A DNA stretch of 64,000 nucleotides, from the NCBI RefSeq assembly GCF_007035645.1, contig NZ_AP019632.1:124001-188000 (forward strand), in the 5' to 3' direction. Shown here piece by piece: positions 30,605 to 39,001 of this stretch (positions within the stretch are counted from its first letter, which is position 1; the number at the start of each line of letters is the position of its first letter). The translations under genes and the position numbers were made by a program. Under the pieces are notes generated by a model. It had not been told where the DNA came from. It saw only the letters and a program-made list of their open reading frames with translations, and searched no databases. The stretch comes from Enterobacter asburiae. GTDB lineage: Bacteria; Pseudomonadota; Gammaproteobacteria; Enterobacterales; Enterobacteriaceae.

Positions 30605-31345
30605 ATGACTATTAAATACAATTTACTCATCGCTGCCACGTTATTTGCAACATCCTCAGCAATGGCCGGTGACTTTTCACTAGGAGCGGGGGCTGTATTT
30701 AATGAGTCTCCTTACAAAGGCTATAACGAAAATACTACCGCAGTACCGTTAATTAGCTACGAAGGCGATAGCTTTTATGTTCGCCAGACCACGGGCGGAT
30801 GGATCCTGTGGAAAGACGCAAAAAATGAACTCAGCCTGACCGCATCCTGGATGCCGCTGCATTTCGATCCTGATGACAACGACGACCATCAGATGAAAAA
30901 GCTTGATGAGCGTAAAGCTTCTGCCTTCCTCGGCGGCGCGTACTACCGCCACGAAAGCTGGGGTTCGCTGAAAGTGGCGGTCTCGGGCGATGCCACGGAT
31001 GAAAGCGGCGGTATGATCGGCGAGGTTTCATACTTCCGTCCAATCAGGATGGAACGCCTGACCCTGACGCCCTCTGTCGGTATTTTCTATAGCGACGAAA
31101 GCTATAACGACTACTACTATGGCGTATCCGGCAGCGAGTCTCGCCGCTCAGGTCTGGATGAATACACCGCCGGTGACAGCTGGACGCCATACGTTGGCCT
31201 GGCGGCCAAATATCAGTTAACCCAGAAGCTGTATCTTAACGCCAGCGCGGTCTACACCGTATTGCCTGACGACGTGAAGAACAGCCCGATGATCGACCGC
31301 GACGACAGCTTCGCGCTGATGACCGGCCTGACCTGGCGTTTCTGA
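30605..31345 (+). CDS. yiaT: MipA/OmpV family outer-membrane protein YiaT
   Basis: 246 residues. A clear signal peptide (MTIKYNLLIAATLFATSSAMA, cleavage before GDFSLG) precedes an amphipathic beta-barrel of alternating aromatic/polar strands, ending in TGLTWRF with the C-terminal phenylalanine recognised by the BAM complex. MipA in E. coli scaffolds murein enzymes, but many family members are barrels of unknown function. YiaT is uncharacterised to my knowledge. Divergent from its probable regulator yiaU. Confidence 0.92.
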   Translation: MTIKYNLLIAATLFATSSAMAGDFSLGAGAVFNESPYKGYNENTTAVPLISYEGDSFYVRQTTGGWILWKDAKNELSLTASWMPLHFDPDDNDDHQMKKLDERKASAFLGGAYYRHESWGSLKVAVSGDATDESGGMIGEVSYFRPIRMERLTLTPSVGIFYSDESYNDYYYGVSGSESRRSGLDEYTAGDSWTPYVGLAAKYQLTQKLYLNASAVYTVLPDDVKNSPMIDRDDSFALMTGLTWRF

Positions 31346-31350
31346 TGCGC

Positions 31351-31442
31351 TAAAGCCGGGTGGCGGCTTCGCCTTACCCGGCCTACATGGACTGCCATCG
31401 CAGTTTTACGTAGGCCCGTGCAAGCGAAGCGCCGCCGGGCAT
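31351..31442. repeat. Pair of inverted REP units (BIME-like)
   Basis: Two REP-type sequences face each other. GCCGGGTGGCGGCTTCGCC runs into TTACCCGGCCTAC at 31353-31384, and GTAGGCCCGTGCAAGCGAAG runs into CGCCGCCGGGCA at 31411-31442. They follow the yiaT stop by a few bases, the usual place for BIMEs in enterobacteria. Confidence 0.85.
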
Positions 31443-31634
31443 ATTTGAGGGTACCGATCTCCCGTTTTCCCTTCCCGTCATGGCTTCCTCATTAATATTC
31501 CTGATACGCTAATGCGATCTGCGCCATCAATAAAGGTGTGCATCATGTGTATCATTCTTAAAGAAAATCAAACCGGGCACTCTCGCCCGTATTTGGCGAC
31601 GGGCGTGAATTAAGCACGGATATCAGGAGTCGTT

Positions 31635-31709
31635 ATGTTTTATCCGGCTTACATTCGTTCTGACTTCGACGGTAGCGCCAGCGGCTATCTCAAAAGAACC
31701 GGCTTTTAA
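31635..31709 (+). pseudogene. Short ORF, possible N-terminal remnant of a HicB-type antitoxin
   Basis: A 24-codon frame with a good ribosome site (AGGAG at 31624-31628) reads MFYPAYIRSDFDGSASGYL and stops five codons later. The first ~18 residues closely match, from memory, the N-terminus of HicB antitoxins of the form MxYPAxIxxDxDGSASGxFPDVPGC. After that the match ends abruptly, as if the rest were deleted. No HicA is recognisable upstream. It could instead be a small leader ORF for ysaA, whose ATG is 19 bases past the stop. Identity is an inference. Confidence 0.4.
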
Positions 31710-31728
31710 CGTGCGCGAGGCGTAACAC

Positions 31729-32184
31729 ATGAACCGATTTATCATGGCGGATGCGGAAAAATGCATTGGGTGCCGCACCTGCGAAGTGGCCTGCGCGGTG
31801 TCGCATCAGGACGCCGTCTCCGCTAATGCCTTTTCGCCCCGCCTTCGGGTGGTTAAGGGAAGTTCATACACTACGGCAGTGGGTTGCCATCAGTGCGAGG
31901 ACGCGCCGTGTGCTAACGTCTGTCCAACCCATGCCATCAGCCGTACGGCGGGAGCCTGGCTCGTTGAGCAGACGCGCTGCATTGGGTGCAAAAGCTGTGT
32001 GGTGGCGTGTCCGTACGGGGCGATGCAGGTGCGCCTGGAGGGAAATAAGGCGCAGGCGCTGAAATGTGATTTATGCCTGCATCGCGAAGGCGGACCGGCC
32101 TGCGTGGAGGCCTGTCCAACCCACGCGTTACGCTGCGTTGACCCTGCCAGGATTCGGGCTGAAAAGCTTACTGCATTTTATTGA
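31729..32184 (+). CDS. ysaA: 4Fe-4S ferredoxin-type electron-transfer protein (YsaA/HydN-like)
   Basis: 151 residues with four cysteine clusters able to hold four [4Fe-4S] centres: CIGCRTCEVAC, CHQCEDAPCANVC, CIGCKSCVVACP, and CDLC...CVEACP. This is the layout of HydN/DmsB-like electron-transfer subunits. It is cytoplasmic with no signal peptide. No catalytic oxidoreductase partner is adjacent. In E. coli ysaA neighbours avtA; here 3.2 kb of accessory DNA separates them. The 3' end overlaps the convergent transporter gene by 17 bases. Confidence 0.85.
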   Translation: MNRFIMADAEKCIGCRTCEVACAVSHQDAVSANAFSPRLRVVKGSSYTTAVGCHQCEDAPCANVCPTHAISRTAGAWLVEQTRCIGCKSCVVACPYGAMQVRLEGNKAQALKCDLCLHREGGPACVEACPTHALRCVDPARIRAEKLTAFY

Positions 32185-33886
32185 AATTCCACGTGAACGT
32201 CAGACTGTAGCGCCAGTCCCTGTTGCGACTGTCTGTCGGAACATCCCCGACGGGTCGTGCCGCCTCCACAGTGACGCTATAGTGGCGCGTATCGCCTATC
32301 ATCACCCCGGCAGCCACTGACCCGAGCCGTTGATGAGGCAAACCGGACGTGTTAAACCAGGTTTGCGCGGTATCGGCCAGGATATAGGGCTGGATGGTGG
32401 CAAGCCAGGTACTCTCTTTTCGCATCTTGATATAGCGCAGTTCTACCTGCCCGCCATAGCCGTAATCACCGCTTGCTTCACTGTCCTGATATCCACGGCC
32501 AAAGCGCTGGGCACCGAAGCTAACGCGTTCGGGCTCTGGCAACGTGTTATTTGACCAGTCTCCCTCCCATGATGTTGATAGCCGCCATTTGTCGGCAAAC
32601 AGCCAGGCAGCGTCCAGATAGCTTTTTGTGAGCGTAAAATTAATATCGGGTTTAGGGACTGAGACGATATCGGCACCCATCGCATCAATACCCTGTCGTA
32701 CGTTGAGTCTGCCGCTGATGCTGGCGGTTGTGAATTGATGCGCACCATTGATACCCACTTCCAGCGCCGGATAACGCGCGTGTTGGTTGACGGAGTCCAG
32801 ACTGTAGGTTTTGCCCTGCAGTCTGGCCTGCAGGGCATAGTCATCCTGGCGGTCGGTATAATCAAAACCGCTGGTCAGATTAATTTGTGATTTTTGCGTC
32901 AGCAGCAATGGATAGCCAAACGTCACGCCGCCGTTGTATTGCGTGGTTTTTTGCTTCGAATCGACCTGAATATTATTGGGCAAAGTGAGCAGGGGGGAAA
33001 AATCCCGCGGATTTTCACGGTAATAGCTGCCTTTGATCTGCATCGTCAGCCCTTCATCGTTTAAAAACTGCTGCCAGTTCAGACCCACATAGTTTTTTCG
33101 CGTGTTGCTATCTAACGGTATAAGCGTAGCCACGCCAAGCTGATCGCCATAGCTTGTCAGGTTGCTGAGCGTTCCGTTCAGCATCATTACATCTTGCCCT
33201 TTACGGGTGTCGATCGTGGAGGCGATATTCCAGCTCCGCTCCTCATTGCCGGTTATCTGCATCGCCGCCGCGCCATAGATATTGGTTGGCAGCTGCGCGT
33301 TGGCCGTGACCGGAACGTTCGGGGTGCGGGTCATCAGCTGGCTATATCGATCGAACGTATCCTGAGACAGCGGTTTTTCCGCCATGATTTTTTCTGACAA
33401 GCGTTTAAGGCGCGCGGCGATATTGGGGTTGTTACTGGTTATGTCGCTGTGCGCCACGTACCCTTCGACCAGGACAATTTTAATATTTCCCTGCTGGAAA
33501 TTATTATCGGGCAGCCAGGCATAGGAGAGCGGAAAACCGTCGGCCTTGTAGCGCGCCGTAATATCATTTACCAGCCCCGTAAGCGTTTTTAGCGGCACGG
33601 TTTTTCCGGCGTAAGGCCTGAAGGGTTTAAGTAATTCCTGCAAGGGATAACGCGTGCCGCCAATAAACTGAATGTGATGAATGGTAATGGGCGTTTCAGG
33701 CGTCAGCGTTGACTGCGGTTTTTCTATTTTGACTTTCGGCTGTGGGACGGTCTCAGTCTGTTCTGGGGCAACGTTACGAGAAACTTGCGCCGGGTTATCA
33801 GGGTTAATAATAGAGGGCAGTGTATCGGCGCGGGCCATGCTCAACACAACCAGCCCCGTCAGCGAAAAAAGGAAATGGTTTTTCAT
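32168..33886 (-). CDS. TpsB/ShlB/FhaC-type outer-membrane secretion protein
   Basis: 572 residues from the chosen start. A signal peptide (MKNHFLFSLTGLVVLSMARA) and a proline/Gln-rich linker lead to a POTRA domain (about residues 66-145, ITIHHIQFIGGTRYPL to IKIVLVEGYV). A ~16-strand beta-barrel follows, with the Omp85/TpsB tip motif FGRGYQDSEASGDYG near residues 462-476, whose RGY is the conserved L6 element. Such proteins export one partner across the outer membrane without ATP. AGGGA lies ahead of the ATG at 33886; an ATG at 33907 would add seven residues. It follows the lipoprotein gene on the same strand by 119 bases, like a tpsA-tpsB pair. Confidence 0.88.
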   Translation of the reverse strand: MKNHFLFSLTGLVVLSMARADTLPSIINPDNPAQVSRNVAPEQTETVPQPKVKIEKPQSTLTPETPITIHHIQFIGGTRYPLQELLKPFRPYAGKTVPLKTLTGLVNDITARYKADGFPLSYAWLPDNNFQQGNIKIVLVEGYVAHSDITSNNPNIAARLKRLSEKIMAEKPLSQDTFDRYSQLMTRTPNVPVTANAQLPTNIYGAAAMQITGNEERSWNIASTIDTRKGQDVMMLNGTLSNLTSYGDQLGVATLIPLDSNTRKNYVGLNWQQFLNDEGLTMQIKGSYYRENPRDFSPLLTLPNNIQVDSKQKTTQYNGGVTFGYPLLLTQKSQINLTSGFDYTDRQDDYALQARLQGKTYSLDSVNQHARYPALEVGINGAHQFTTASISGRLNVRQGIDAMGADIVSVPKPDINFTLTKSYLDAAWLFADKWRLSTSWEGDWSNNTLPEPERVSFGAQRFGRGYQDSEASGDYGYGGQVELRYIKMRKESTWLATIQPYILADTAQTWFNTSGLPHQRLGSVAAGVMIGDTRHYSVTVEAARPVGDVPTDSRNRDWRYSLTFTWNFNKMQ

Positions 33887-33937
33887 CGCGCTATCCCTGT
33901 TCATCATTCCCGGTTAGGGGGAGTGTCGCTGTACGAA

Positions 33938-33958
33938 GCGCCCCTGAAGCAGGGGCGC
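33938..33958 (-). terminator. Intercistronic hairpin between lipoprotein and TpsB genes
   Basis: GCGCCCCTG (33938-33946) pairs perfectly with CAGGGGCGC (33950-33958) around a three-base loop. No U-run follows in either direction. It could act as a partial attenuator or message stabiliser, giving more lipoprotein than transporter. Confidence 0.55.
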
Positions 33959-34005
33959 AGAAAGGCAATAACCGTTTTACTGTTTTGGCGTCAGTAGACC
34001 GGTGG

Positions 34006-35100
34006 TTAACGTGTTGTTGTGCTGGCGGTAACGCCCGACGTCAGGGTATTGAGGGTTGTATTGACCGTCGCACCCAGGCTGTTGTTCGTGGCCGCCACAG
34101 TTGCATTAGCTGTGAGAGAGCCTGATCCTCCTCCGGTCGTCGAGGTGGCGGGTTTCACTAGCGTACCGGTATCCGTCACCGTCTGGCCGACGTTTTGAAC
34201 GACCTGACCTACGCCGCTAAGCCCGCTATTACTGCTGCTAACGTTGGTGCCTACGCCGCTCACGGTGTTTCCTACCTGCGTCAGCAGGCCGTTGACCGGA
34301 GTCCCCAGACCTGTTGTGGTGCCCACGCTTTGCGTCACGCCTTGTACTCCGCCCAGCGTCTTGTTCACCACAGTCGTGGTATCGGTTGTTACCTGAGCTA
34401 CCGCAGGGCTACTGACCGTGTTGGTTAAACCTGTGCCGGTGTTACTGACTAACTGCCCGGTACTGTTTACCACGCTGCCCGTCAGGCCTGTTACGCCGCT
34501 AACCGGTGTTCCCGATGTCGAACTTGCCAGGCCCGTGCCTACCGTAGAGACGGTATTGCCCAAGGAGGTGACCGACGTGGTCACGCCCTGAACCGTCGTA
34601 CCAACACCGTTCGCGTTGCCCGGATCGCCAATGCCGGAGGTGACGCCTGTTCCCACGGTAGAGACGGCACTGCCAACACCGCTGACGGTGGTTGAAACGG
34701 TTGATGTGACAGGATTATTTGTCGGGATCTGGCTTCCCAGACTGTCCACCGTAGAGCCGACGCTGGTCACCGTTTTACCGGCATCACCCAGCACAGTATT
34801 CACGCCTGCAGTGGTTGTGCCGCCACTGCCCGTTCCGGTTCCTCCGCTGCCGTTACCTCCGGTTCCCGTTCCTGAGCCCGAGCCTGTCCCTGAACCTGAG
34901 CCAGATCCGTTACTGCCTGAACCACCATTGTTAGCCGTTGTGCCACTTCCATCACCCGAGCCGGTATTACTTCCGGTTGCAGGGTTATTTTTGGCTGTTG
35001 AGTGAGATCCGCCACCGCTTCCACTGCAGGCAGAAAGAGAGAACGCGAGCAGTACCGCAGCAGCAATTACGCTGATGCGACTAGCATTATTAGGTAGCAT
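34006..35100 (-). CDS. Low-complexity Gly/Ser/Thr/Val-rich lipoprotein, likely partner of the adjacent TpsB
   Basis: 364 residues, unrecognised beyond a general collagen-like/repeat lipoprotein. Signal sequence with lipobox LSAC (Cys25); Ser at +2 predicts outer-membrane sorting. Residues ~26-100 are a Gly/Ser/Thr/Asn linker. Residues ~100-345 carry degenerate 7- to 11-residue repeats (VSGVGSAVSTVGTGV, VTSLGNTVSTVGTGL) with Val/Leu spaced 3-4 apart. After the signal there is no aromatic residue, no second cysteine and no glutamate. It lacks the haemagglutinin-type TPS domain and NPNG-like motifs. The position just upstream of a TpsB gene suggests that it is exported to the cell surface by it. 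Pairing and surface location are inferences. Confidence 0.75.
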   Translation of the reverse strand: MLPNNASRISVIAAAVLLAFSLSACSGSGGGSHSTAKNNPATGSNTGSGDGSGTTANNGGSGSNGSGSGSGTGSGSGTGTGGNGSGGTGTGSGGTTTAGVNTVLGDAGKTVTSVGSTVDSLGSQIPTNNPVTSTVSTTVSGVGSAVSTVGTGVTSGIGDPGNANGVGTTVQGVTTSVTSLGNTVSTVGTGLASSTSGTPVSGVTGLTGSVVNSTGQLVSNTGTGLTNTVSSPAVAQVTTDTTTVVNKTLGGVQGVTQSVGTTTGLGTPVNGLLTQVGNTVSGVGTNVSSSNSGLSGVGQVVQNVGQTVTDTGTLVKPATSTTGGGSGSLTANATVAATNNSLGATVNTTLNTLTSGVTASTTTR

Positions 35101-35390
35101 AAAAATACTCCACGCAATAGAACGCCGAGCGGCGTATTAGTGAGTATATGCAGTATTTTAAAAATGCACACAGACTCGCTTCGAGGATATTTTTTTACCA
35201 GCGTTGTTTGTTTTTAAATCTTATATAACAATGAGTTAATTAAGTTATTATTTAATGTCTACTTAATTATTTTTGAATTACTATAGTGCCATTAAAACAA
35301 CAGGAATTATCCTAAGTAATCCCTTTAAATAATAGGGAAATAAAGCAGAAGGATATATCCTTTATAAAATATATAGATCACGATAAAAAT
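35101..35390. promoter_or_regulatory. AT-rich intergenic region upstream of the lipoprotein gene
   Basis: About 290 AT-rich bases without a gene, between avtA's terminator and the lipoprotein start. It must hold the promoter of the lipoprotein-TpsB operon. No -10/-35 pair was strong enough to name, and no operator repeat stands out. The low GC contrasts with both flanks and suits a horizontally acquired, H-NS-bound promoter. Confidence 0.45.
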
Positions 35391-35414
35391 AAGGCTCTTC
35401 ATCCGAAGAGCCTT
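35385..35414 (-). terminator. Intrinsic terminator after avtA
   Basis: AAGGCTCTTC and GAAGAGCCTT (35391-35400, 35405-35414) form a perfect 10-bp stem with a four-base loop. Read leftward it is followed by ATTTTTAT. It starts five bases beyond the avtA stop. Confidence 0.88.
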
Positions 35415-35419
35415 AATAT

Positions 35420-36676
35420 TTAACAATTGCCTTCGCGCCAGGCTTTTTCAATTTCTTCGGCGAGAATTTTAACACCCGCTTCGATTTTTTCCGGATCGGG
35501 TACGTAGTTCATGCGCATGCACTGGTGCGTATGCGGCCACGGCTTATCCAGTCCCGGGAAGAAATAATCGCCCGGTACCATCAGAACGCCGCGCTTTTTC
35601 AGGCGCTGGTAGAGCAGTTCGGTGGTGACAGGCAAATCCTTAAACCACAGCCACAGGAAAATTGCTCCTTCAGGTTTGTGGATCAGGCAGCGTTCTTCCG
35701 GCAGGTAGCGGCGAAGTATCGCAATCGTCTCCTGAACGCGCTGGTAATAGAATGGCTTGATCACGTCATTGGACAGACGCAGCAGGTCGTTGCGCTTAAT
35801 CATTTCACACATCATCGCCGGGCCAATGCCGCCCGGTGAAAGGCTGATAATGCCGTTCATATTGGTAATGGCGGTGATGATTTTCTCGTTGGCGATGATG
35901 ATGCCGCAGCGGCTGCCCGGCAGACCCAGCTTAGAGAGGCTCATGCACAGGACAATGTTCGGGTTCCACAGCGGACGTGCTTCGCTGAAGATAATGCCCG
36001 GGAACGGCACGCCGTAGGCGTTATCGATCACCAGCGGAATGCCGTGCTGATTCGCCAGCGCATCCAGCTTCATCAGTTCGTCGTCGGTGATCACGTTGCC
36101 CGTTGGGTTAGTCGGGCGCGATACGCAGATCATGCCCGTCTCTTCACCAATATGCAGGTGTTCAAAATCGACGTGATATTTGAACTGGCCTTCCGGCAGC
36201 AGCTCGATGTTCGGGCGCGCAGAGACGAACAGATCCTCTTCCAGGCCGGAATCGGCGTAGCCGATATACTCCGGTGCCAGCGGGAACAGCACTTTTTTGG
36301 TAGTGCCGTCGGCGCGACGCCCTGCGAACAGGTTAAACAAGTAGAAAAACGCGCTCTGACTGCCGTTTGTCAGTGCAATATTCTGTGGTTCGATATCCCA
36401 ACCCAGCTCGTCACGCAGCATTTCGGCGAGGAGTGCCAGCAGTTCGGTTTTACCCTGCGGGCCGTCGTAATTGCAAAGCGCATCGGTTGCTTTGCCGCTT
36501 TCCAGCATCTGAGCGAGCAGCGTCTGGAAATAGGTATTCATCTCCGGGATTTGAGCCGGGTTTCCGCCGCCGAGCATGATTGCGCCCGGTGTGCGCAGCC
36601 CGTCGTTGAGATCCTCCATCAGGCGAGTAATGCCTGAATGGCGGGTAAATTTGTCGCCGAAAAGTGAAAACGTCAT
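35420..36676 (-). CDS. avtA: Valine--pyruvate aminotransferase
   Basis: 418 residues, PLP fold-type I transaminase. It interconverts valine/2-ketoisovalerate and alanine/pyruvate in the cytoplasm. Motifs are GAIMLGGGNPAQIPEM, LTNGSQSAFFYL, SRPTNPTGNVITD, VIDNAYGVPFPG and the PLP lysine in MSLSKLGLPGSR. The frame is open upstream to a TTG at 36742, but relatives start MTFSLFGDKFTRHSGIT, at 36676. In E. coli it neighbours malS and ysaA; here the malS side is kept and a repeat lies between. Confidence 0.96.
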   Translation of the reverse strand: MTFSLFGDKFTRHSGITRLMEDLNDGLRTPGAIMLGGGNPAQIPEMNTYFQTLLAQMLESGKATDALCNYDGPQGKTELLALLAEMLRDELGWDIEPQNIALTNGSQSAFFYLFNLFAGRRADGTTKKVLFPLAPEYIGYADSGLEEDLFVSARPNIELLPEGQFKYHVDFEHLHIGEETGMICVSRPTNPTGNVITDDELMKLDALANQHGIPLVIDNAYGVPFPGIIFSEARPLWNPNIVLCMSLSKLGLPGSRCGIIIANEKIITAITNMNGIISLSPGGIGPAMMCEMIKRNDLLRLSNDVIKPFYYQRVQETIAILRRYLPEERCLIHKPEGAIFLWLWFKDLPVTTELLYQRLKKRGVLMVPGDYFFPGLDKPWPHTHQCMRMNYVPDPEKIEAGVKILAEEIEKAWREGNC

Positions 36677-36816
36677 AGCAGGTGATCTGTCGAGCTTATT
36701 TTGAAAGTGGGTAACCATAACGCTAGCACCGTGCTGGTGCAAATCGGGTGATGTGGTCGGATTTGTTGTTTTATAGGGCGGAAGTGTATTTGTGTAGTGA
36801 ATAGTTCTGGTGGGTT

Positions 36817-36912
36817 TCCCCTCACCCTAACCCTCTCCCACAGGGAGAGGGGGAAAAGACGGCGCCGTGCGGTTCCCTCTCCCCTGCGGGGAGAGGGTTA
36901 GGGTGAGGGGGT
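36817..36912. repeat. Dispersed GC-rich palindromic repeat, copy 4 (full inverted pair)
   Basis: The most complete copy: CCCCTCACCCTAACCCTCTCCC at the left and its near-perfect complement GGGGAGAGGGTTAGGGTGAGGGG at the right, with two more internal inverted segments (CAGGGAGAGGGGG, CCCTCTCCCCTG). It lies between malS (ends 36916) and avtA, so it falls at the 3' end of malS. Confidence 0.85.
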
Positions 36913-36915
36913 GAA

Positions 36916-38946
36916 TTATTGATTACCTGCCCATACCACCATCACCTTATCGCCATTATGCTCGCGCACGAAGCCATATCCCTCTTTCAGCGACAGCGTG
37001 GTTTGTTTGCCTTCACCGATCGCCGGATGGCGGGCGCGGAACTGGCCCAGCGTTTGCCAGTGGGCGACGGTTAGGGCCTGCTTGCCCGTGACGTCCTGCC
37101 AGTTCATATCCGAACGGGTGCCCTGTAATGGGTCAGAACCCGTCGGACCGAACGGACGCTCGGATTCATCACCGTAATAGATTTGTACGCTGCCCGGAGC
37201 CAGCAGAAGCAGCTCCGCCGCGCGCTGGCCCCCTTCGCGGAACAGACGCGTATCGTGTGATGAGAGATAGCTCAGCACGTTGAAGCTTTGCAGCTTTTCC
37301 GCCATCTGCTGCCAGGTGAGATCCATATCGGCCAGACAATCCACCGCTTTTGCCGCCTGCTCCTGATAGTCAAAGTTGATCATCGCATCAAAACCGTGGC
37401 GGTAATAATCGCTTTGCATCACTCCGTGGCCCCAGGACTCCCCGGTCATCCAGAACGGTGCGTTGTCGAGCTTTTTGTCCGGGTTCGCCCCTTTCCAGGC
37501 GGCCAGCGCCTGACTTGCCTGGTCTTTCAGCTGTTGCCAGGCCGCAAGCTCAACGTGTTTCGCCGTATCCACCCGGAAACCGTCGATGCCGTAGTCACGT
37601 ACCCACTGGCTGAGCCAGTGGGTCAGATAATCGCGCGGGGTATATACGGGGATGGCCTTCGCGTGGGTGTCGGGCTTGTGTTGGTAAAAGTTAGGCAATC
37701 CGGAAGGCGTCGTGGATTCCGTTTTCAGATCCGGCAGAAATGCCAGCGACATGGTCAAATCGTCGAAGCCGGGGTTGTCGTAATCGCCGATGTCCGTGCG
37801 GATCCATTTTTTGCCCCACCATTTCTCCCATGCGGCTTTGTCGCTAAAGTTGATGTAGTCGTTAAAGCTGTGCCAGCTTTGGCCCGCGCCCGGCTTCCAG
37901 TCCGTCCAGCGTTCTCCCAGCGTCTTTTTCAGCTCATCACCCTGAAGGTACAGGGCGCCAAACTGAAATTCCTGCATGTCTGCCAGCGTGGCATAACCAA
38001 CGTGGTTCATGACGATATCGAACAGAACGCGGATCCCGCGCTTGTGCGCTTCGTCGACAAGATGGCGTAAATCATCTTCGGTGCCCATGTTGGCGTCGAG
38101 CTTCGTCCAGTCCTGGGTGTAGTAGCCGTGATAGGCGTAATGCGGGAAATCCCCCTTTGTGCCACCGCCTACCCAGCCGTGGATCTGCTCAAGCGGAGAG
38201 CTTATCCAGAGTGCGTTCACTCCCAGCTGCTGTAAATAATCGAGCTTGCCGGCAAGTCCTTTGAGATCCCCGCCGTGGAAGGTGCCAATCTCCTGCATAC
38301 CGTCTTTATGACGACCGTAGCTGTTGTCGTTGCCCGGGTCACCATTCACATAACGGTCGGTCAGCACAAAATAGACGGTGGCGTTTTGCCAGCTAAACGG
38401 CGCAGGCTTGTCGGTTTCGGCGCGCTCAAGCAGCAGCAGGCCGTTACTGCTGGCGGCTGGCTGCAGGGTTATTTTTCCATTCTGCACCGTCGCCGTCTGT
38501 TTACTGTAGTAGTCGCGCACCACGGAGCCTTCCGGGAAGGTACTGCTGACGTCCAGCGACAGCGGTTTACCGTCCCACTTCGGACACTGGCGGATGACGT
38601 TTGCAACCGGCTGTTCTGCGGCACTCTGAATCGTCAGCAGCAGGGTGGGCGTGCCGGAGCGGGTATCAATCCGCATCTGGTAGTCACCGTCGCGAAAAAG
38701 GCGCCACTGCGGCGGCGTGCCGTCACAGGGCTTGAGCGACAGCATCTCATTGAGTTTTATCGCGTCCGCAGGCTGCCAGCACGTCTTGTCAAAACTCAGC
38801 GTCAGAGGACGCGTACCCTTCGCAAGCTTTGCCTGGCTGGTGAAGACCCCGGTGCCTTCGGCGCTAAATGCGCTAAACCCCGGCGATGACCAGTCGGCAT
38901 GCGCCAGTGCGGGTAACATCAGAAAGGCTAATGCGGTACGTTTCAT
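36916..38946 (-). CDS. malS: Periplasmic alpha-amylase MalS
   Basis: 676 residues. Endo-acting amylase (GH13) that cuts maltodextrins in the periplasm. A signal peptide (MKRTALAFLMLPALAHA) and N-terminal beta-rich domain with disulfide-type cysteines precede a (beta/alpha)8 barrel with the four GH13 regions: FDIVMNH, DGFRVDTAKHVE (nucleophile Asp), MTGESWG (acid/base Glu) and YLSSHDT (transition-state Asp). The ATG at 38946 is preferred over 38985 because the signal peptide then starts correctly. Two MalT-box-like sequences lie upstream. Confidence 0.96.
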   Translation of the reverse strand: MKRTALAFLMLPALAHADWSSPGFSAFSAEGTGVFTSQAKLAKGTRPLTLSFDKTCWQPADAIKLNEMLSLKPCDGTPPQWRLFRDGDYQMRIDTRSGTPTLLLTIQSAAEQPVANVIRQCPKWDGKPLSLDVSSTFPEGSVVRDYYSKQTATVQNGKITLQPAASSNGLLLLERAETDKPAPFSWQNATVYFVLTDRYVNGDPGNDNSYGRHKDGMQEIGTFHGGDLKGLAGKLDYLQQLGVNALWISSPLEQIHGWVGGGTKGDFPHYAYHGYYTQDWTKLDANMGTEDDLRHLVDEAHKRGIRVLFDIVMNHVGYATLADMQEFQFGALYLQGDELKKTLGERWTDWKPGAGQSWHSFNDYINFSDKAAWEKWWGKKWIRTDIGDYDNPGFDDLTMSLAFLPDLKTESTTPSGLPNFYQHKPDTHAKAIPVYTPRDYLTHWLSQWVRDYGIDGFRVDTAKHVELAAWQQLKDQASQALAAWKGANPDKKLDNAPFWMTGESWGHGVMQSDYYRHGFDAMINFDYQEQAAKAVDCLADMDLTWQQMAEKLQSFNVLSYLSSHDTRLFREGGQRAAELLLLAPGSVQIYYGDESERPFGPTGSDPLQGTRSDMNWQDVTGKQALTVAHWQTLGQFRARHPAIGEGKQTTLSLKEGYGFVREHNGDKVMVVWAGNQ

Positions 38947-39001
38947 TCCTTTTTCCTGTCGCGGCATTTTTGACCAGTGTGCCATCAGGCGAGGGGCAAA
39001 A

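Noticed and set aside
31553..31612. 18-codon ORF upstream of the hicB-like fragment as a hicA remnant
   Set aside because: The translation does not resemble HicA, and it lacks a convincing ribosome site.
34800..35005. Proline-rich ORFs on the plus strand opposite the lipoprotein
   Set aside because: They are the reverse reading of the Gly/Ser-repeat linker; the repeat alone explains the open frame.
36817..36912. Palindromic repeat as a CRISPR array or transposon end
   Set aside because: No regularly spaced units with unique spacers, no flanking transposase or target duplication visible.
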